DNA of 64,000 nt, taken from assembly GCA_016713665.1 (NCBI GenBank), contig JADJOR010000002.1, forward strand, positions 744,001-808,000. The letters run 5' to 3'. The notes beneath the pieces are model-generated. The model saw only the letters and a list, made by a program, of their open reading frames with translations, was not told the DNA's origin and did not search any database. The position numbers and the translations under genes were made by a program. Source of the DNA: Deltaproteobacteria bacterium. Its GTDB lineage: Bacteria; Myxococcota_A; UBA9160; UBA4427. This document shows positions 8,032 through 16,080 of the stretch, piece by piece; within the stretch, counting starts at the first letter, position 1, and every line of letters begins with the position of its first letter.

Positions 8032-8895
8032 ATGCGAGTCGAGCCCCTCGAAGCGGCCTTCGGCGCTTGCGTGACGCTCGAGAGCGATGGCCCGCTCGAC
8101 GCCCGGGAGCGGGCCGAGCTGCATCGACTCTATGCGCGCCACGGCCTGCTCGTGCTGCGCGGGAGCGACATCACGCCGGCGCGCCAGCTCGCGCTCCTCG
8201 ACGGGCTCGGGCGGATCGAGCCCGAACGGGACGGCACGCCCCTCCTGATGGAAGTGACCAACCAGCACGCGCGCTCGGCGGCGCCGCCCGGCGAGCTCGC
8301 CTTCCATTACGACTACGCCTACGACCCGTCGCCCGTCCGCACGATCTCGATGTTTGGCGAGCGGGTGGCGGAGGGAGCGACGCCGACGCGATTCGCGAGC
8401 TCTTCCACGGTGCTCGAGCGGCTGCCCCGGGCGCTCGTCGATTCCCTGCGGCGGCGCACCGCCTCCCACGCCTGCTTCCTCTTCCGCCCCGACGCGCCGG
8501 GCGTCCGCTCGCAGGAGCCGGAATCGATCATCCCCCGCGGCCAGCCCGGCTGGGGACCCGACCACTACTGGACACGGCATCCGGCGATCTTCGCGAACGC
8601 CTTCGGCGTCGAGACGCTCTTCGTCTGCGAGCAGCACACGGACCGGATCCACGGCATGACGCGCGCGGAGAGCGACGCGATCCTCGCCGAGATATACGCC
8701 GCGATGTACGCGCCGGATCAGATCTACGACCACGCCTGGCGCGAGGGCGACCTCGTGATGTGGGACAACTGGACGGTGCAGCACGCGCGACCGAAGCCGA
8801 ACGATCTGCCCCGGCACCTGCGCCGCTACCACGTCGCGGACGACGACCGGACGGATCTGTATCTCCGGGTCGGAAGGGAGCACGGCTTTGTCTGA
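8032..8895 (+). CDS. TauD/TfdA-family Fe(II)/2-oxoglutarate dioxygenase
   Basis: 287 residues, starting at ATG 8032, which is well spaced from GGAGG at 8022-8026. The double-stranded beta-helix enzyme shows its H-x-D iron motif at H92/D94 (AFHYDYAYDPSP). A late WDNWTVQHARPKP segment carries the distal His, and LRRYHV supplies the 2-oxoglutarate-binding Arg. Family members hydroxylate, desaturate or cleave small organic substrates using oxygen. It overlaps the SnoaL gene at 8888 by 8 bp, which is strong evidence that the two products work on the same pathway. A second TauD homologue is encoded at 19824. The substrate is not evident. Confidence 0.85.
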   Translation: MRVEPLEAAFGACVTLESDGPLDARERAELHRLYARHGLLVLRGSDITPARQLALLDGLGRIEPERDGTPLLMEVTNQHARSAAPPGELAFHYDYAYDPSPVRTISMFGERVAEGATPTRFASSSTVLERLPRALVDSLRRRTASHACFLFRPDAPGVRSQEPESIIPRGQPGWGPDHYWTRHPAIFANAFGVETLFVCEQHTDRIHGMTRAESDAILAEIYAAMYAPDQIYDHAWREGDLVMWDNWTVQHARPKPNDLPRHLRRYHVADDDRTDLYLRVGREHGFV

Positions 8896-9322
8896 TGGAC
8901 GCTCGTCGGATGCGGGAGCGTCCGATCCGAAGGATTCCCCCGCCGCCCGGGCCTTCGCCCGCCATGTGCACGCGGTCCAGAGCCGGGACCGTGCCGCCTT
9001 CCTTGCGAACTTCGCCGAAGACGCCGTCGTCGAGGATCCCGTCGGCCCGTCGCCCCTCGATCCGGAAGGCCGTGGGCATCGGGGTCGCGCTGCGATCGGC
9101 GCCTTCTGGGACGCGCTGATCGCTCCGGGCGAGGTCCGCTTCGCGATCGACCGCGCGATCGTCTGCGGCGACGAGATCGCCAACATCGGCACCATCTCGA
9201 ATCGTCTGGCGGATGGTCGGCAGCTCTCGGCGGAGGGCGTCTTCGTCTACCGCGTGAACGCGGTCGGCAAGCTCGTCTCGCTCAAAGCCTACTGGGACTT
9301 CGAGAAGGCGATGGGCGGCTGA
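8888..9322 (+). CDS. SnoaL/NTF2-like protein with a TTG start
   Basis: 144 residues. The proposed start is TTG 8888, inside the last codons of the TauD gene and 8-9 bp after AAGGGAG; no early in-frame ATG exists. After a polar linker the NTF2-like domain begins at about residue 22 (AFARHVHAVQSRDRAAFLANFAEDAVVEDPVG) and ends with VFVYRVNAVGKLVSLKAYWDFEKAM. It is a clear paralogue of the SnoaL protein encoded at 7469 on the other side of the dioxygenase, so the pair probably arose by local duplication. It is translationally coupled to TauD. It may isomerise or dehydrate the hydroxylated product (inference). Confidence 0.8.
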   Translation: MSDGRSSDAGASDPKDSPAARAFARHVHAVQSRDRAAFLANFAEDAVVEDPVGPSPLDPEGRGHRGRAAIGAFWDALIAPGEVRFAIDRAIVCGDEIANIGTISNRLADGRQLSAEGVFVYRVNAVGKLVSLKAYWDFEKAMGG

Positions 9323-9361
9323 TTCGCGTCGGATCGTCGGCCGAGGGCATGCAACGGCGCC

Positions 9362-11446
9362 TCAGTCGATCGCCGTCAGCCAGACCTCGAACGCAGTCAT
9401 CGGCGGCTGTCCCGTCAGGGGATCGATCGACCGTCGCGTCGAGGTCAGACGGCTCGCGTTCGTGTCGAGCCATCCGGGGGCGAGGGCGACGACCCCACGC
9501 GAGAGCAAGGGATCGAGGTCGATCTCGGCCACGAGAGCACCCGCTTCGCTCTTCAGCTCGACTCGGCTCCCGGCCGCGATGCCGAGGCCGGCAGCATCTT
9601 CGGGATGAATCCGGAGCGTCGGGGCGTCGGGCGAGCGCGCCGGGTCCATGTAGGGCGTCGAGTTCGTGCGCGTGAGCTGTCGAGCCGAAACGAGGGTGAA
9701 GGGCGCCTCGGCCTTCGGTGTCGCGAGGCGGGCGTGCAGTCTTTCGAGGAAGCCGGGCGGGGTCAGTCGGAATCGACCGTCGGGCAGCGCGTGGCGGCGG
9801 ACCCAGCCGTACGCCCGGGGCGGATCGATGCCCCGGGATCCGGCGGCGAGGAGCGCGTCGGCGCCGCCGCGGGCGCTGCTCGCCGCACGGCGCACGAGGG
9901 CTTCGTCGGTCGTCGCCGCGGGATCGAGCCCGCCGCCCAACACGTCGACGTCGAGGCACTGGCCGAGCTCGGCGAGGATGCGCCACATGGGCCGTCGCTC
10001 CGCGATCGGGGCCACCGCCGCCGGCGCGTAGATCGCCTGCGTCTCGATCACGAGATCGGCGCGCTCGAGCTGACCCGTCGTCGGCAGCACGTGGGTCGCG
10101 AGCTCGGCGAGGGGCGTCTCGGCGATGTCGAGGACGACGAGCGCGTCGAGGCGGGCGAGGGCGCGTTTCATCCGCTCGGGCTCGGGAAAGGCCGAGAGCG
10201 GGCTCGAGCCCGCGACGAAGAGCGCGCGCACGTGGCCCGCCTCGATCTCGTCGACGAGCGCGACACAGGGCTGCTGGTCGAGGATGCGCACGAGCTCGGG
10301 GCGCGAGCGCGGCCCGGGCTCGACGCGGCCCTCGGGCGGCGCGGGCGGGAAGGGGAGGCCGGTCTCCTCGTAGCGCGTCAGCACGCCCGGGTTGAACCAC
10401 ATGCCGCCCGCGTGATCGAGGGAGTCGGTCGCGAGCAGGAGCGCCCAGCGGAGCCACTCGCAGAGCAGCGCATCGGCGCCGAGCGTGATCCCGGTCGCGG
10501 CGACCACGTTGATGCGGCCCGCGCTGCGGATCGCGGCGACGAGCGCCTCGAGGTCGTCGGCCGCGAGGCCGGTCTCTCGCGCGACGCGTTCGAGCGTCAG
10601 GGGGGCGAGGACGCGGTGCAGCACTTCGCGGTCGGCGGCGTGGGTGAGCGCGTGGAAGCCGCCGCTCACTGCGTTGGCCGACTCGAGCGCCTCGCGCACG
10701 AGCCACGCGAGCAGGATCGCGTCGGTGCCGGGGCGCGGGGCGAGGTGGCGATCGGCCAGGCGGGCGGTGCGCGTCTCTCGCGGATCGACCACGACGACCT
10801 CGCCGCCGCGGCGGCGGAAGGCGCGGATGCGCTCGACCGGATTCGGGAGGAGCGTCAGGTAGCCGTGGGTGACGGCCGGGTTCCAGCCGATCAGGATCGC
10901 GAGGCGGCTCTGCGGATCTTCGGGGACCCAGACGGGCCAGGGATGGAAGAAGCCGGCGACCATCTCGCCCGCGCGCAGGGCCGGGGCGACGTCGACGGTC
11001 GCGGCGGTGTAGAACTGGCGGGTGCCGAGGCCTGCGATCAGGCCCTGGATCGCCTGCAGGCCGAGGCTGTCGGAGACCGCGCCCGTGCCTTGATAGAGGG
11101 CGATCGCGTCGGCGCCGGACTCGCGGCGCAGGCGGGCGAGGGTGGCGCCGAGATCGTCGAGGGCTTCGCGCCAGCTCGCGCGCGTTCCGCGCAGACGGGG
11201 ATGCTCGAGGCGGGTCGCGCGGTGGTGGAACTCGGCGAGCGACGCGCCCTTTGGACAGAGATAGCCGCGGGAGCGCGGATTTTCAGGATCGCCGCGGACC
11301 GCGACGACGCGCCCGCCGGACGCGCCGTGCGGGCTGCTGCGCTCGAGCTCGTCCTGGCCATTGCGTTCGACGTCGACGACGATTCCACAGGCCGCGGAGC
11401 AGCTGCGGCATAGGGTTCGCACCTGCGACGGATCAGTTGCGATCAA
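9362..11446 (-). CDS. Molybdopterin-dependent oxidoreductase (formate dehydrogenase/thiosulfate reductase superfamily), soluble
   Basis: About 694 residues from TTG 11446, the best start because the region upstream belongs to the regulator gene in another frame. The N-terminus carries the 4Fe-4S motif C-x2-C-x3-C (CRSCSAAC) followed about 50 residues later by YLCPKGA. Then come molybdopterin-guanine-dinucleotide segments (ILIGWNPAVTHGYL, VVVDPRETRTARLAD) and a C-terminal dinucleotide-binding barrel (TLRIHPEDAAGLGIAAGSRVELKS). There is no twin-arginine signal and no electron-transfer or membrane subunit nearby, so it is probably a cytoplasmic single-subunit enzyme. It overlaps the HxlR regulator gene by 14 bp. 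The substrate is unknown. Confidence 0.82.
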   Translation of the reverse strand: MIATDPSQVRTLCRSCSAACGIVVDVERNGQDELERSSPHGASGGRVVAVRGDPENPRSRGYLCPKGASLAEFHHRATRLEHPRLRGTRASWREALDDLGATLARLRRESGADAIALYQGTGAVSDSLGLQAIQGLIAGLGTRQFYTAATVDVAPALRAGEMVAGFFHPWPVWVPEDPQSRLAILIGWNPAVTHGYLTLLPNPVERIRAFRRRGGEVVVVDPRETRTARLADRHLAPRPGTDAILLAWLVREALESANAVSGGFHALTHAADREVLHRVLAPLTLERVARETGLAADDLEALVAAIRSAGRINVVAATGITLGADALLCEWLRWALLLATDSLDHAGGMWFNPGVLTRYEETGLPFPPAPPEGRVEPGPRSRPELVRILDQQPCVALVDEIEAGHVRALFVAGSSPLSAFPEPERMKRALARLDALVVLDIAETPLAELATHVLPTTGQLERADLVIETQAIYAPAAVAPIAERRPMWRILAELGQCLDVDVLGGGLDPAATTDEALVRRAASSARGGADALLAAGSRGIDPPRAYGWVRRHALPDGRFRLTPPGFLERLHARLATPKAEAPFTLVSARQLTRTNSTPYMDPARSPDAPTLRIHPEDAAGLGIAAGSRVELKSEAGALVAEIDLDPLLSRGVVALAPGWLDTNASRLTSTRRSIDPLTGQPPMTAFEVWLTAID

Positions 11447-11801
11447 GGGGGTCCCCTTCGCTTCCGCGGGTTCCGTTGGCCTCGGGATCGGCGGGATCCT
11501 GGATCTCGAGGCCGTCGATGGCGTCGAGAACGTCGAGGAGGCGCAGGCCGAACGGCGTGAGCGGATACTCGACGTGGAGGGGGCGGCTCGCGAGCTCCTT
11601 GCGTTCGACGACGCCATACCGCACCAGCTTGCGCAGGCGCTCATTGAGGACCTTCTTCGAGATCCCGTCGATGTGGCGTTCCATTGCACCCGGCCGAACG
11701 ATTCCGAGCCGAGCCGCATCGATCACGGCGAGGCTCCATTTGCAGCCGAGCAGGTCCTCGACGATCTCGCGTGCGATTCGATTCGGGGGCGTGGGCACCA
11801 T
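11433..11801 (-). CDS. HxlR-family winged-helix transcriptional regulator
   Basis: 122 residues from ATG 11801 (MVPTPPNRIAREIVEDLLGCKWSLAVIDAA...), preceded by AGGAA. The HxlR pattern is clear: the GCKW-L helix, ISKKVLNERLRKLVRYGVVERKE as recognition helix plus wing, and YPLTPFGLRLLDVLDAI. The family binds DNA as a dimer and often responds to redox or small-molecule signals. Its last 14 bp overlap the start of the molybdoenzyme gene, so the two are co-transcribed. It is divergent, with only 70 bp between starts, from the cytochrome P460 gene. CCTA and TAGG half-sites at 11808-11811 and 11824-11827 could be its own operator (weak). Confidence 0.82.
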   Translation of the reverse strand: MVPTPPNRIAREIVEDLLGCKWSLAVIDAARLGIVRPGAMERHIDGISKKVLNERLRKLVRYGVVERKELASRPLHVEYPLTPFGLRLLDVLDAIDGLEIQDPADPEANGTRGSEGDPLDRN

Positions 11802-11871
11802 CTGGTTCCTACTTTCGATTCGTTAGGTGTCGGATAGATTGCCGGGCCTCACCACTCTGGAGGTTCGAATC

Positions 11872-12397
11872 ATGTCGCGCAAGTCCTGGCTGGTCCCGTC
11901 CTTGATCCCGACGTTCCTGTTCTTCCTCTTGCTCGCGATCCTCGGTGTGGTCGCGAATGCCGAGATGCCCGCCGCTTCCAAGGCGCCGGTGCCCTATCCG
12001 AAGGGCTATCGGGAGTGGACCCACGTGAAGTCGATGGTGATCGGCAAGGGACATTCCCTCTTCGACTCCTTCGGCGGCATCCATCACATCTACGCGAACG
12101 AGGCCGCGATGGCCGGCTATCGATCGGGCCGCTTTTTCGAAGGGCGCGATCATCGTGTTCGACCTGCTGGAGGCGACGAGCGCGGATGGTGCGATCACGG
12201 AGGGGGCGCGGAAGGTCCTCGGGGTCATGCGACGGGACGAACGCAGGTATGCGGCGACCGGCGGCTGGGGATTCGAGGGATTCGCTTCGGGGGACCCTGC
12301 GAATCGTGTGGTGGGCGCCGACGCGTCCACGGCCTGTTTTTCCTGCCACACGACCGTGGCTGAATCCCAATTCGTCTTCAGTCGTTGGCGGGATTGA
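11872..12397 (+). CDS. c-type cytochrome P460 family protein (apparent frameshift)
   Basis: About 174 residues after repair. The start is ATG 11872 after GGAGG. An uncleaved or cleavable signal/anchor (PSLIPTFLFFLLLAILGVVANA) exports it. The first half contains the P460 pattern YPKGYREWTHVKSMVIGKGHSLFDSFGGIHHIYAN. The second half, in another frame, contains IVFDLLEATSADGAITEGARK and the haem motif CFSCH near the C-terminus. The two halves join if one T is removed from the T5 run at 12133-12137, giving GRFSKGAIIVFD. P460 cytochromes oxidise hydroxylamine or nitric oxide in the periplasm. The small members with one C-x-x-C-H, like this one, are of uncertain function. It is divergent from the HxlR/molybdoenzyme genes. 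Confidence 0.75.
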
Positions 12398-12495
12398 GGG
12401 GGGGGACGTCTGGGGCCGATCGAATCCGACTCGCGGGATTGCTACGCATGGGGACCCGAACCGGGACCCCGAGACCCCCGCGAAAGGACATCGGC

Positions 12496-13344
12496 ATGAG
12501 CAAGCTCGCAGGCAAGAACGCACTCGTCACGGGCGTGGGGACCGGCATCGGATTCGGCTGCGCCCGGGAGCTCGCTGCCGAAGGCGCGCGCGTGACCCTC
12601 GCCGGCCGCCGAGTCGACGTCCTCGAGGAGGCCGCCGGTCGTCTGGCGAAAGAAGGCTTCGACGTCGCGTTCACCGCCTGCGACATCACCGAAGAGGCGC
12701 AGGTGAAGCGCGCCGTCGACGTCGCCCGCCGCGGCGGCAATCTCGACGTGCTCGTCGCGAACGCGGGCAGCGGATTCCCCGGCGCGATCCTCCAGCTCGA
12801 GGCGCAGGCCTGGGATTTCTGCATGAAGCTCAACGTGACGGGGACGGCGCTCTGCATCAAGCAGGCGGGCCTCGTCATGAAGGACCACGGCGGGGGCAGC
12901 ATGATCGCGATCTCGTCGACGTCGGGGACGAAGGTGCAGCCCTGGCTCGCGCCGTACGTCGTCTCGAAGCGGGCCCTCGACATGCTCGTCCGCTGCGCCG
13001 CGGTCGAGCTCGCGCCCCACGGCATCCGCGTCAACTCCGTCCAGCCGGGCTACGTCCCGACCGAGGCGATGGGCGGGATCACGCCGCCCGCGCTCGATGC
13101 GACGCTCCAGGCGGCGGCGCCCCTCGGTCGCGCCGGGACGCCGGCCGACATCGGCAAATGCATCGCCTTCCTCGCGAGCGCCGACGCGGGCTGGATCACG
13201 GGGCAGGTCTTCGGCGTCGACGGCGGGCTCAACGTGCCCGTCATGCCGAGCATGGAGGCGATCGCGAAGCTCGTCTACGGCGAGGAGGTCGTGGCGTCGT
13301 TCGCGCTGCCGGACCTGACGGCGCTGCCGAAGCGCGGGGCCTAA
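12496..13344 (+). CDS. Short-chain dehydrogenase/reductase (SDR)
   Basis: 282 residues from ATG 12496, preceded by AAGGA. It is a classical SDR: the cofactor motif TGVGTGIGFG near residue 13 with AGRR after strand 2 (NADP preference possible), VANAGSG, catalytic Ser in IAISSTSG, and Tyr-x3-Lys in YVVSKRALDM. RVNSVQPGYVPTEAMGGI and GWITGQVFGVDGGLNV complete the pattern. A C-terminal extension of about 35 residues after the usual end is atypical. It is expected to oxidise or reduce an alcohol/ketone in the cytoplasm. It converges tail to tail with the epimerase gene, their ends overlapping by 4 bp. The substrate is unknown. Confidence 0.85.
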   Translation: MSKLAGKNALVTGVGTGIGFGCARELAAEGARVTLAGRRVDVLEEAAGRLAKEGFDVAFTACDITEEAQVKRAVDVARRGGNLDVLVANAGSGFPGAILQLEAQAWDFCMKLNVTGTALCIKQAGLVMKDHGGGSMIAISSTSGTKVQPWLAPYVVSKRALDMLVRCAAVELAPHGIRVNSVQPGYVPTEAMGGITPPALDATLQAAAPLGRAGTPADIGKCIAFLASADAGWITGQVFGVDGGLNVPVMPSMEAIAKLVYGEEVVASFALPDLTALPKRGA

Positions 13345-14384
13345 CGCCGCCCGCGCCCGCGATGCGTGAAGCGCAGCGCCCGGGACGGATCGACGTGGCC
13401 GTGCTCGGCGAGCCAGCGCACGGTATCGGCGAGCGACTCGAGGGCGGGGCGGAAGCGGACGCCGAGGACCTCCGTCGTGCGGCTCGCATCGAGCTCGACC
13501 CACTGGGTCGCGAAGCGCGAGGCCTCGCGGGAGACGACCGCGTCGAGCTCGATGCCGACGAAGCGGCGCAGCTGATCGCCGACCCGGCCCGCGAAGCGGA
13601 TCGCCTCGCCTGGGACGTCGAAGCGGCGGATCCGGATGCCCGCCGCCTGGTCGAGGCGCTCGGCGAACTCGGCCCAGGGAAGATATTCGGCGGGGGTGAC
13701 GAAGCGGCCGGGCTCGGGCTTGCGCTCGACGAGGGCGACGTGGACCGCCGCGAGATCGCGTACGTCGACGGTCTGGATGCCCGAGCTCGTGATGGCGACG
13801 CCGTCGCGCAGCAGGATCTGGACGCCCTTCACGCCCTCCGACAGACCGGGATCGTCGGGGCCGATCACGCCGGGGGGATAGGTGATCGCGATCGGCGCGC
13901 CGGCCTCCTGGAGGGCGCGGACGTGGCGCTCGGCGGCGACCTTCGACGCGGCGTAGGCGTCGCCGTCCTCGATGATCGGGGTCTCCTCGTTGGCGCGCTC
14001 GAGGCCGCGGGTATCGAAGACGGTCGTCGACGAGAGATGGACGATCCGTTCGATGCCGAAGTCGAGGGCGCGCTCGACGAGGCGGCGGATCGCCAGCACG
14101 TTCTCGCGGGCGACACGGCGGGCGTGGCTCGCGGAGGCGGCGAGGGCGACGGGGGCGGCGGTGTGGACCAGTCCGTCGCATTCGCGGATCGCCCGGGCGG
14201 TGTCGGGGGCCGAGGTCAGGGAGCCGACGACGAGATCCTCGAGGACGGCGGGATCCGCTTGCCAGAGCCGCTTCGCCTTCTTCTCGTCGCGGACGAGGAG
14301 CCGCACGTCGTGGCCGGCGGCGCGCAGGGCGCGGACGGTATGCGAGCCGATGAAGCCGGTTCCGCCGGTGACGAGGATGCGCAT
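13341..14384 (-). CDS. NAD-dependent epimerase/dehydratase (extended SDR)
   Basis: 347 residues starting MRILVTGGTGFIGSHTVRAL at 14384. The opening TGGTGFIG NAD motif, the HLSSTTVFD Ser-containing strand and the YAASKVAAE Tyr-x3-Lys pair identify an extended SDR. The GVIGPDDPGLSEG segment and the later PAEYLPWAEFAERL substrate region resemble dihydroflavonol-reductase/3beta-hydroxysteroid-dehydrogenase-like members. It probably reduces or oxidises a ketone or alcohol on a bulky substrate (inference). The C-terminus (RALRFTHRGRGRR) is very basic. The gene lies downstream of the glnII terminator on the same strand, so it should have its own promoter in the short gap before 14384. Confidence 0.82.
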   Translation of the reverse strand: MRILVTGGTGFIGSHTVRALRAAGHDVRLLVRDEKKAKRLWQADPAVLEDLVVGSLTSAPDTARAIRECDGLVHTAAPVALAASASHARRVARENVLAIRRLVERALDFGIERIVHLSSTTVFDTRGLERANEETPIIEDGDAYAASKVAAERHVRALQEAGAPIAITYPPGVIGPDDPGLSEGVKGVQILLRDGVAITSSGIQTVDVRDLAAVHVALVERKPEPGRFVTPAEYLPWAEFAERLDQAAGIRIRRFDVPGEAIRFAGRVGDQLRRFVGIELDAVVSREASRFATQWVELDASRTTEVLGVRFRPALESLADTVRWLAEHGHVDPSRALRFTHRGRGRR

Positions 14385-14475
14385 GGGTCGCCTCGTGCGT
14401 GGGATGCTCGAACGGACCCTGACAGCTTTCGCCTGAAAAGGGAAGCCCCGGTCGACGAGCAGGCCCCCGAAATGG

Positions 14476-14510
14476 GAAGGGCGCCCGGACCGTCGGTCCG
14501 GACGCCCTTC
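14476..14510 (-). terminator. Rho-independent-like terminator of glnII
   Basis: A 16-bp stem with one mismatch (arms 14476-14491 and 14495-14510, 3-nt loop) lies about 20 bp past the glnII stop. In the direction of glnII transcription the hairpin is followed by CCCATTTCGG, only a weak U-tract. Position and stem strength support termination; it would separate glnII from the epimerase gene. Confidence 0.7.
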
Positions 14511-14531
14511 GGATCCACGATCGGTCGGGGA

Positions 14532-15557
14532 CTAGGCCTTGATCTTGGCGCAGGCGCCCTTGACCGTCTTCACGATGACGCTGGCCACCTTGTAGGGGTC
14601 GGCGTTCGCGGCCGGTCGGCGATCCTCGAGCCAGCCCTTCCAGCCCTTGTCGACCGTCGCGATCGGGATGCGGATCGAGGCCCCGCGATCCGACACGCCG
14701 TAGCTGAACTTGTCGATCGACTGGGTCTCGTGGGCGCCCGTCAGGCGCTGGTTGTTGTCGGCGCCATACACCGCGATGTGCTCCGCGATCACCGGCTCGA
14801 AGGCCTTGCAGACCTGGTCGTAGACGGCCTGGCTGCCGCAGGTGCGCAGCAGCGTGTTCGAGAAGTTCGCGTGCATGCCCGAGCCGTTCCAGTCACCCTT
14901 GATCGGCTTCGGCGCCCAGTTGATCGAGAAGCCATAGCGCTCGCAGGTCCGTTCGAGCAGGTAGCGGGCGACCCAGGCCTCGTCGCCGGCGCGCGCGGCG
15001 CCCTTCGCGAAGACCTGGTACTCCCACTGACCGCAGAGCACCTCGGCGTTGATGCCCTCGACGTTCAGACCGGCATCGAGGCAGATGTCGAGGTGCTCCT
15101 CGACGATCTCGCGCCCGACCGCGTTCGAAGCGCCGACCGAGCAGTAGTACGGACCCTGGGGTCGCGGGAAGCCGCCGGCCGGGAAGCCGATCGGCTTGCC
15201 GGTCTCGTTGTCCCAGATGCAGTACTCCTGCTCGAAGCCGAACCAGAAGTCGTCGTCGGGGTCGTTGATCGTCGCGCGGCCGTTGGTCGGATGCGGGGTG
15301 CCGTTCGGGAGCAGGACCTCGGTCATGACGAGGAAGCCGTTCTTGCGGGCCGGATCCGGGAAGATCGCCACCGGCTTGAGCAGCAGATCCGAAGACCCGC
15401 CCGGGGCCTGCTCCGTCGAGGAGCCGTCGAACGACCACACGGGGCAGTCCGCGAGCTTGCCGCTGAAGTCTTCCACGACCTTCGTCTTGCTGCGCAGGCT
15501 CTGGGTCGGCTTGTAACCGTCGAGCCAGATGTATTCGAGCTTGGACTTCGTTCCCAT
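14532..15557 (-). CDS. glnII: Glutamine synthetase type II (GSII)
   Basis: 341 residues from ATG 15557 (MGTKSKLEYIWLDGYKPTQ) with GGAG upstream. The length and motifs fit the short eukaryote-like GSII rather than the 470-residue GlnA: LEYIWLDGYK at the beta-grasp start, VWSFDGSSTEQAPGGSSD, FGFEQEYC (metal-binding Glu), KGDWNGSGMHANFSN (ATP/glutamate site) and NNQRLTGAHET. It makes glutamine from glutamate, ammonia and ATP in the cytoplasm. GSII in bacteria is usually an NtrC/sigma-54-controlled second enzyme. Here a near-perfect sigma-54 site lies about 125 bp upstream and a terminator follows, so it is a single-gene unit. A GlnA-type enzyme is not in this window. Confidence 0.93.
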   Translation of the reverse strand: MGTKSKLEYIWLDGYKPTQSLRSKTKVVEDFSGKLADCPVWSFDGSSTEQAPGGSSDLLLKPVAIFPDPARKNGFLVMTEVLLPNGTPHPTNGRATINDPDDDFWFGFEQEYCIWDNETGKPIGFPAGGFPRPQGPYYCSVGASNAVGREIVEEHLDICLDAGLNVEGINAEVLCGQWEYQVFAKGAARAGDEAWVARYLLERTCERYGFSINWAPKPIKGDWNGSGMHANFSNTLLRTCGSQAVYDQVCKAFEPVIAEHIAVYGADNNQRLTGAHETQSIDKFSYGVSDRGASIRIPIATVDKGWKGWLEDRRPAANADPYKVASVIVKTVKGACAKIKA

Positions 15558-15680
15558 TTTCGGGGGATCTCCATTCTTTCTAGCGGTGAGTTGGATCGCG
15601 GTCGGCGATCGGTGTGTCGGACCATGAACAGGTCGCGGCAAGCTCTTGCGCGCGCTGGCTTGGGAGCCGCCCATTCGCGG

Positions 15681-15696
15681 AGCAACGACTGTGCCA
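15681..15696 (-). promoter_or_regulatory. Sigma-54 promoter of glnII
   Basis: Read on the minus strand this is TGGCACAGTCGTTGCT, against the consensus TGGCACG-N4-TTGCW. The -24 GG and -12 GC are separated by exactly 10 bases, as RpoN requires. It points at glnII, about 125 bp before the start codon. It implies nitrogen-limited expression through an NtrC-type activator. Confidence 0.85.
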
Positions 15697-16044
15697 AAGG
15701 CGGGCCAGCTTCTCAATCAGCCCGCCCGCCCCGGAATGCGGCGTGAGGTCGAATCCAGCCGGGTTTCACACCCGTCGCCCGACCCGCCTGTGCCCGAGTG
15801 GCGATCGAAGGCCTGCCGAGGCTGCCCAAAGCCTGGGCACGCTGCCTGTCAAATGTGCAGGAATCGGCACGCCTGGACCGCCGCTCCGATCGCCTGCCGG
15901 GCAGGCCTGCGCGAGACTGCGGGCGCGCCGTCGACGGGCGCGGGGGATGGCTCGATGGATCAGCAGGGCCGCAGGGCGGGGGACGGGGTCGGTCCCAGAG
16001 GCCGGGTTGCCGGGACCGGGCGGGCGAGCCATGCGGGTCGCCTG

Positions 16045-16066
16045 CTTCCCTCGAAAGCGCGAATCC
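16045..16066. repeat. Degenerate REP-like palindromic repeat
   Basis: The stretch CTTCCCTCGAAAGCGCGAATC is one or two changes from the common repeat TTCCCGCGAAAGCGGGAATC. In two frames it encodes versions of the peptides typical of that repeat, CFPRKRESR and LPSKARIQ (usual forms FPRKRESR and PAKAGIQ). It sits directly before the lipoprotein start at 16081. Confidence 0.5.
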
Positions 16067-16080
16067 AGATCTCGATCGGG

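Larger units (their letters stand above)
15558..16080. other. Gene-poor control region between glnII and the lipoprotein gene
   Basis: About 520 bp with no gene I can support. It contains the sigma-54 promoter of glnII (15681-15696), several GC-rich hairpins (for example GGCGGGC...GCCCGCC around 15699-15727, GCCCA/TGGGC at about 15825-15839, GCCTGCC/GGCAGGC near 15895) and a degenerate palindromic repeat at 16045-16066. I found no clean NtrC site (TGCAC-N7-GTGCA type). Some hairpins may belong to the glnII enhancer region. Confidence 0.5.

Noticed and set aside
15760..15900. Possible riboswitch or regulatory RNA in the region upstream of glnII
   Set aside because: Several hairpins exist, but I could not match a known conserved core, and the sigma-54 promoter lies closer to the gene than this region.
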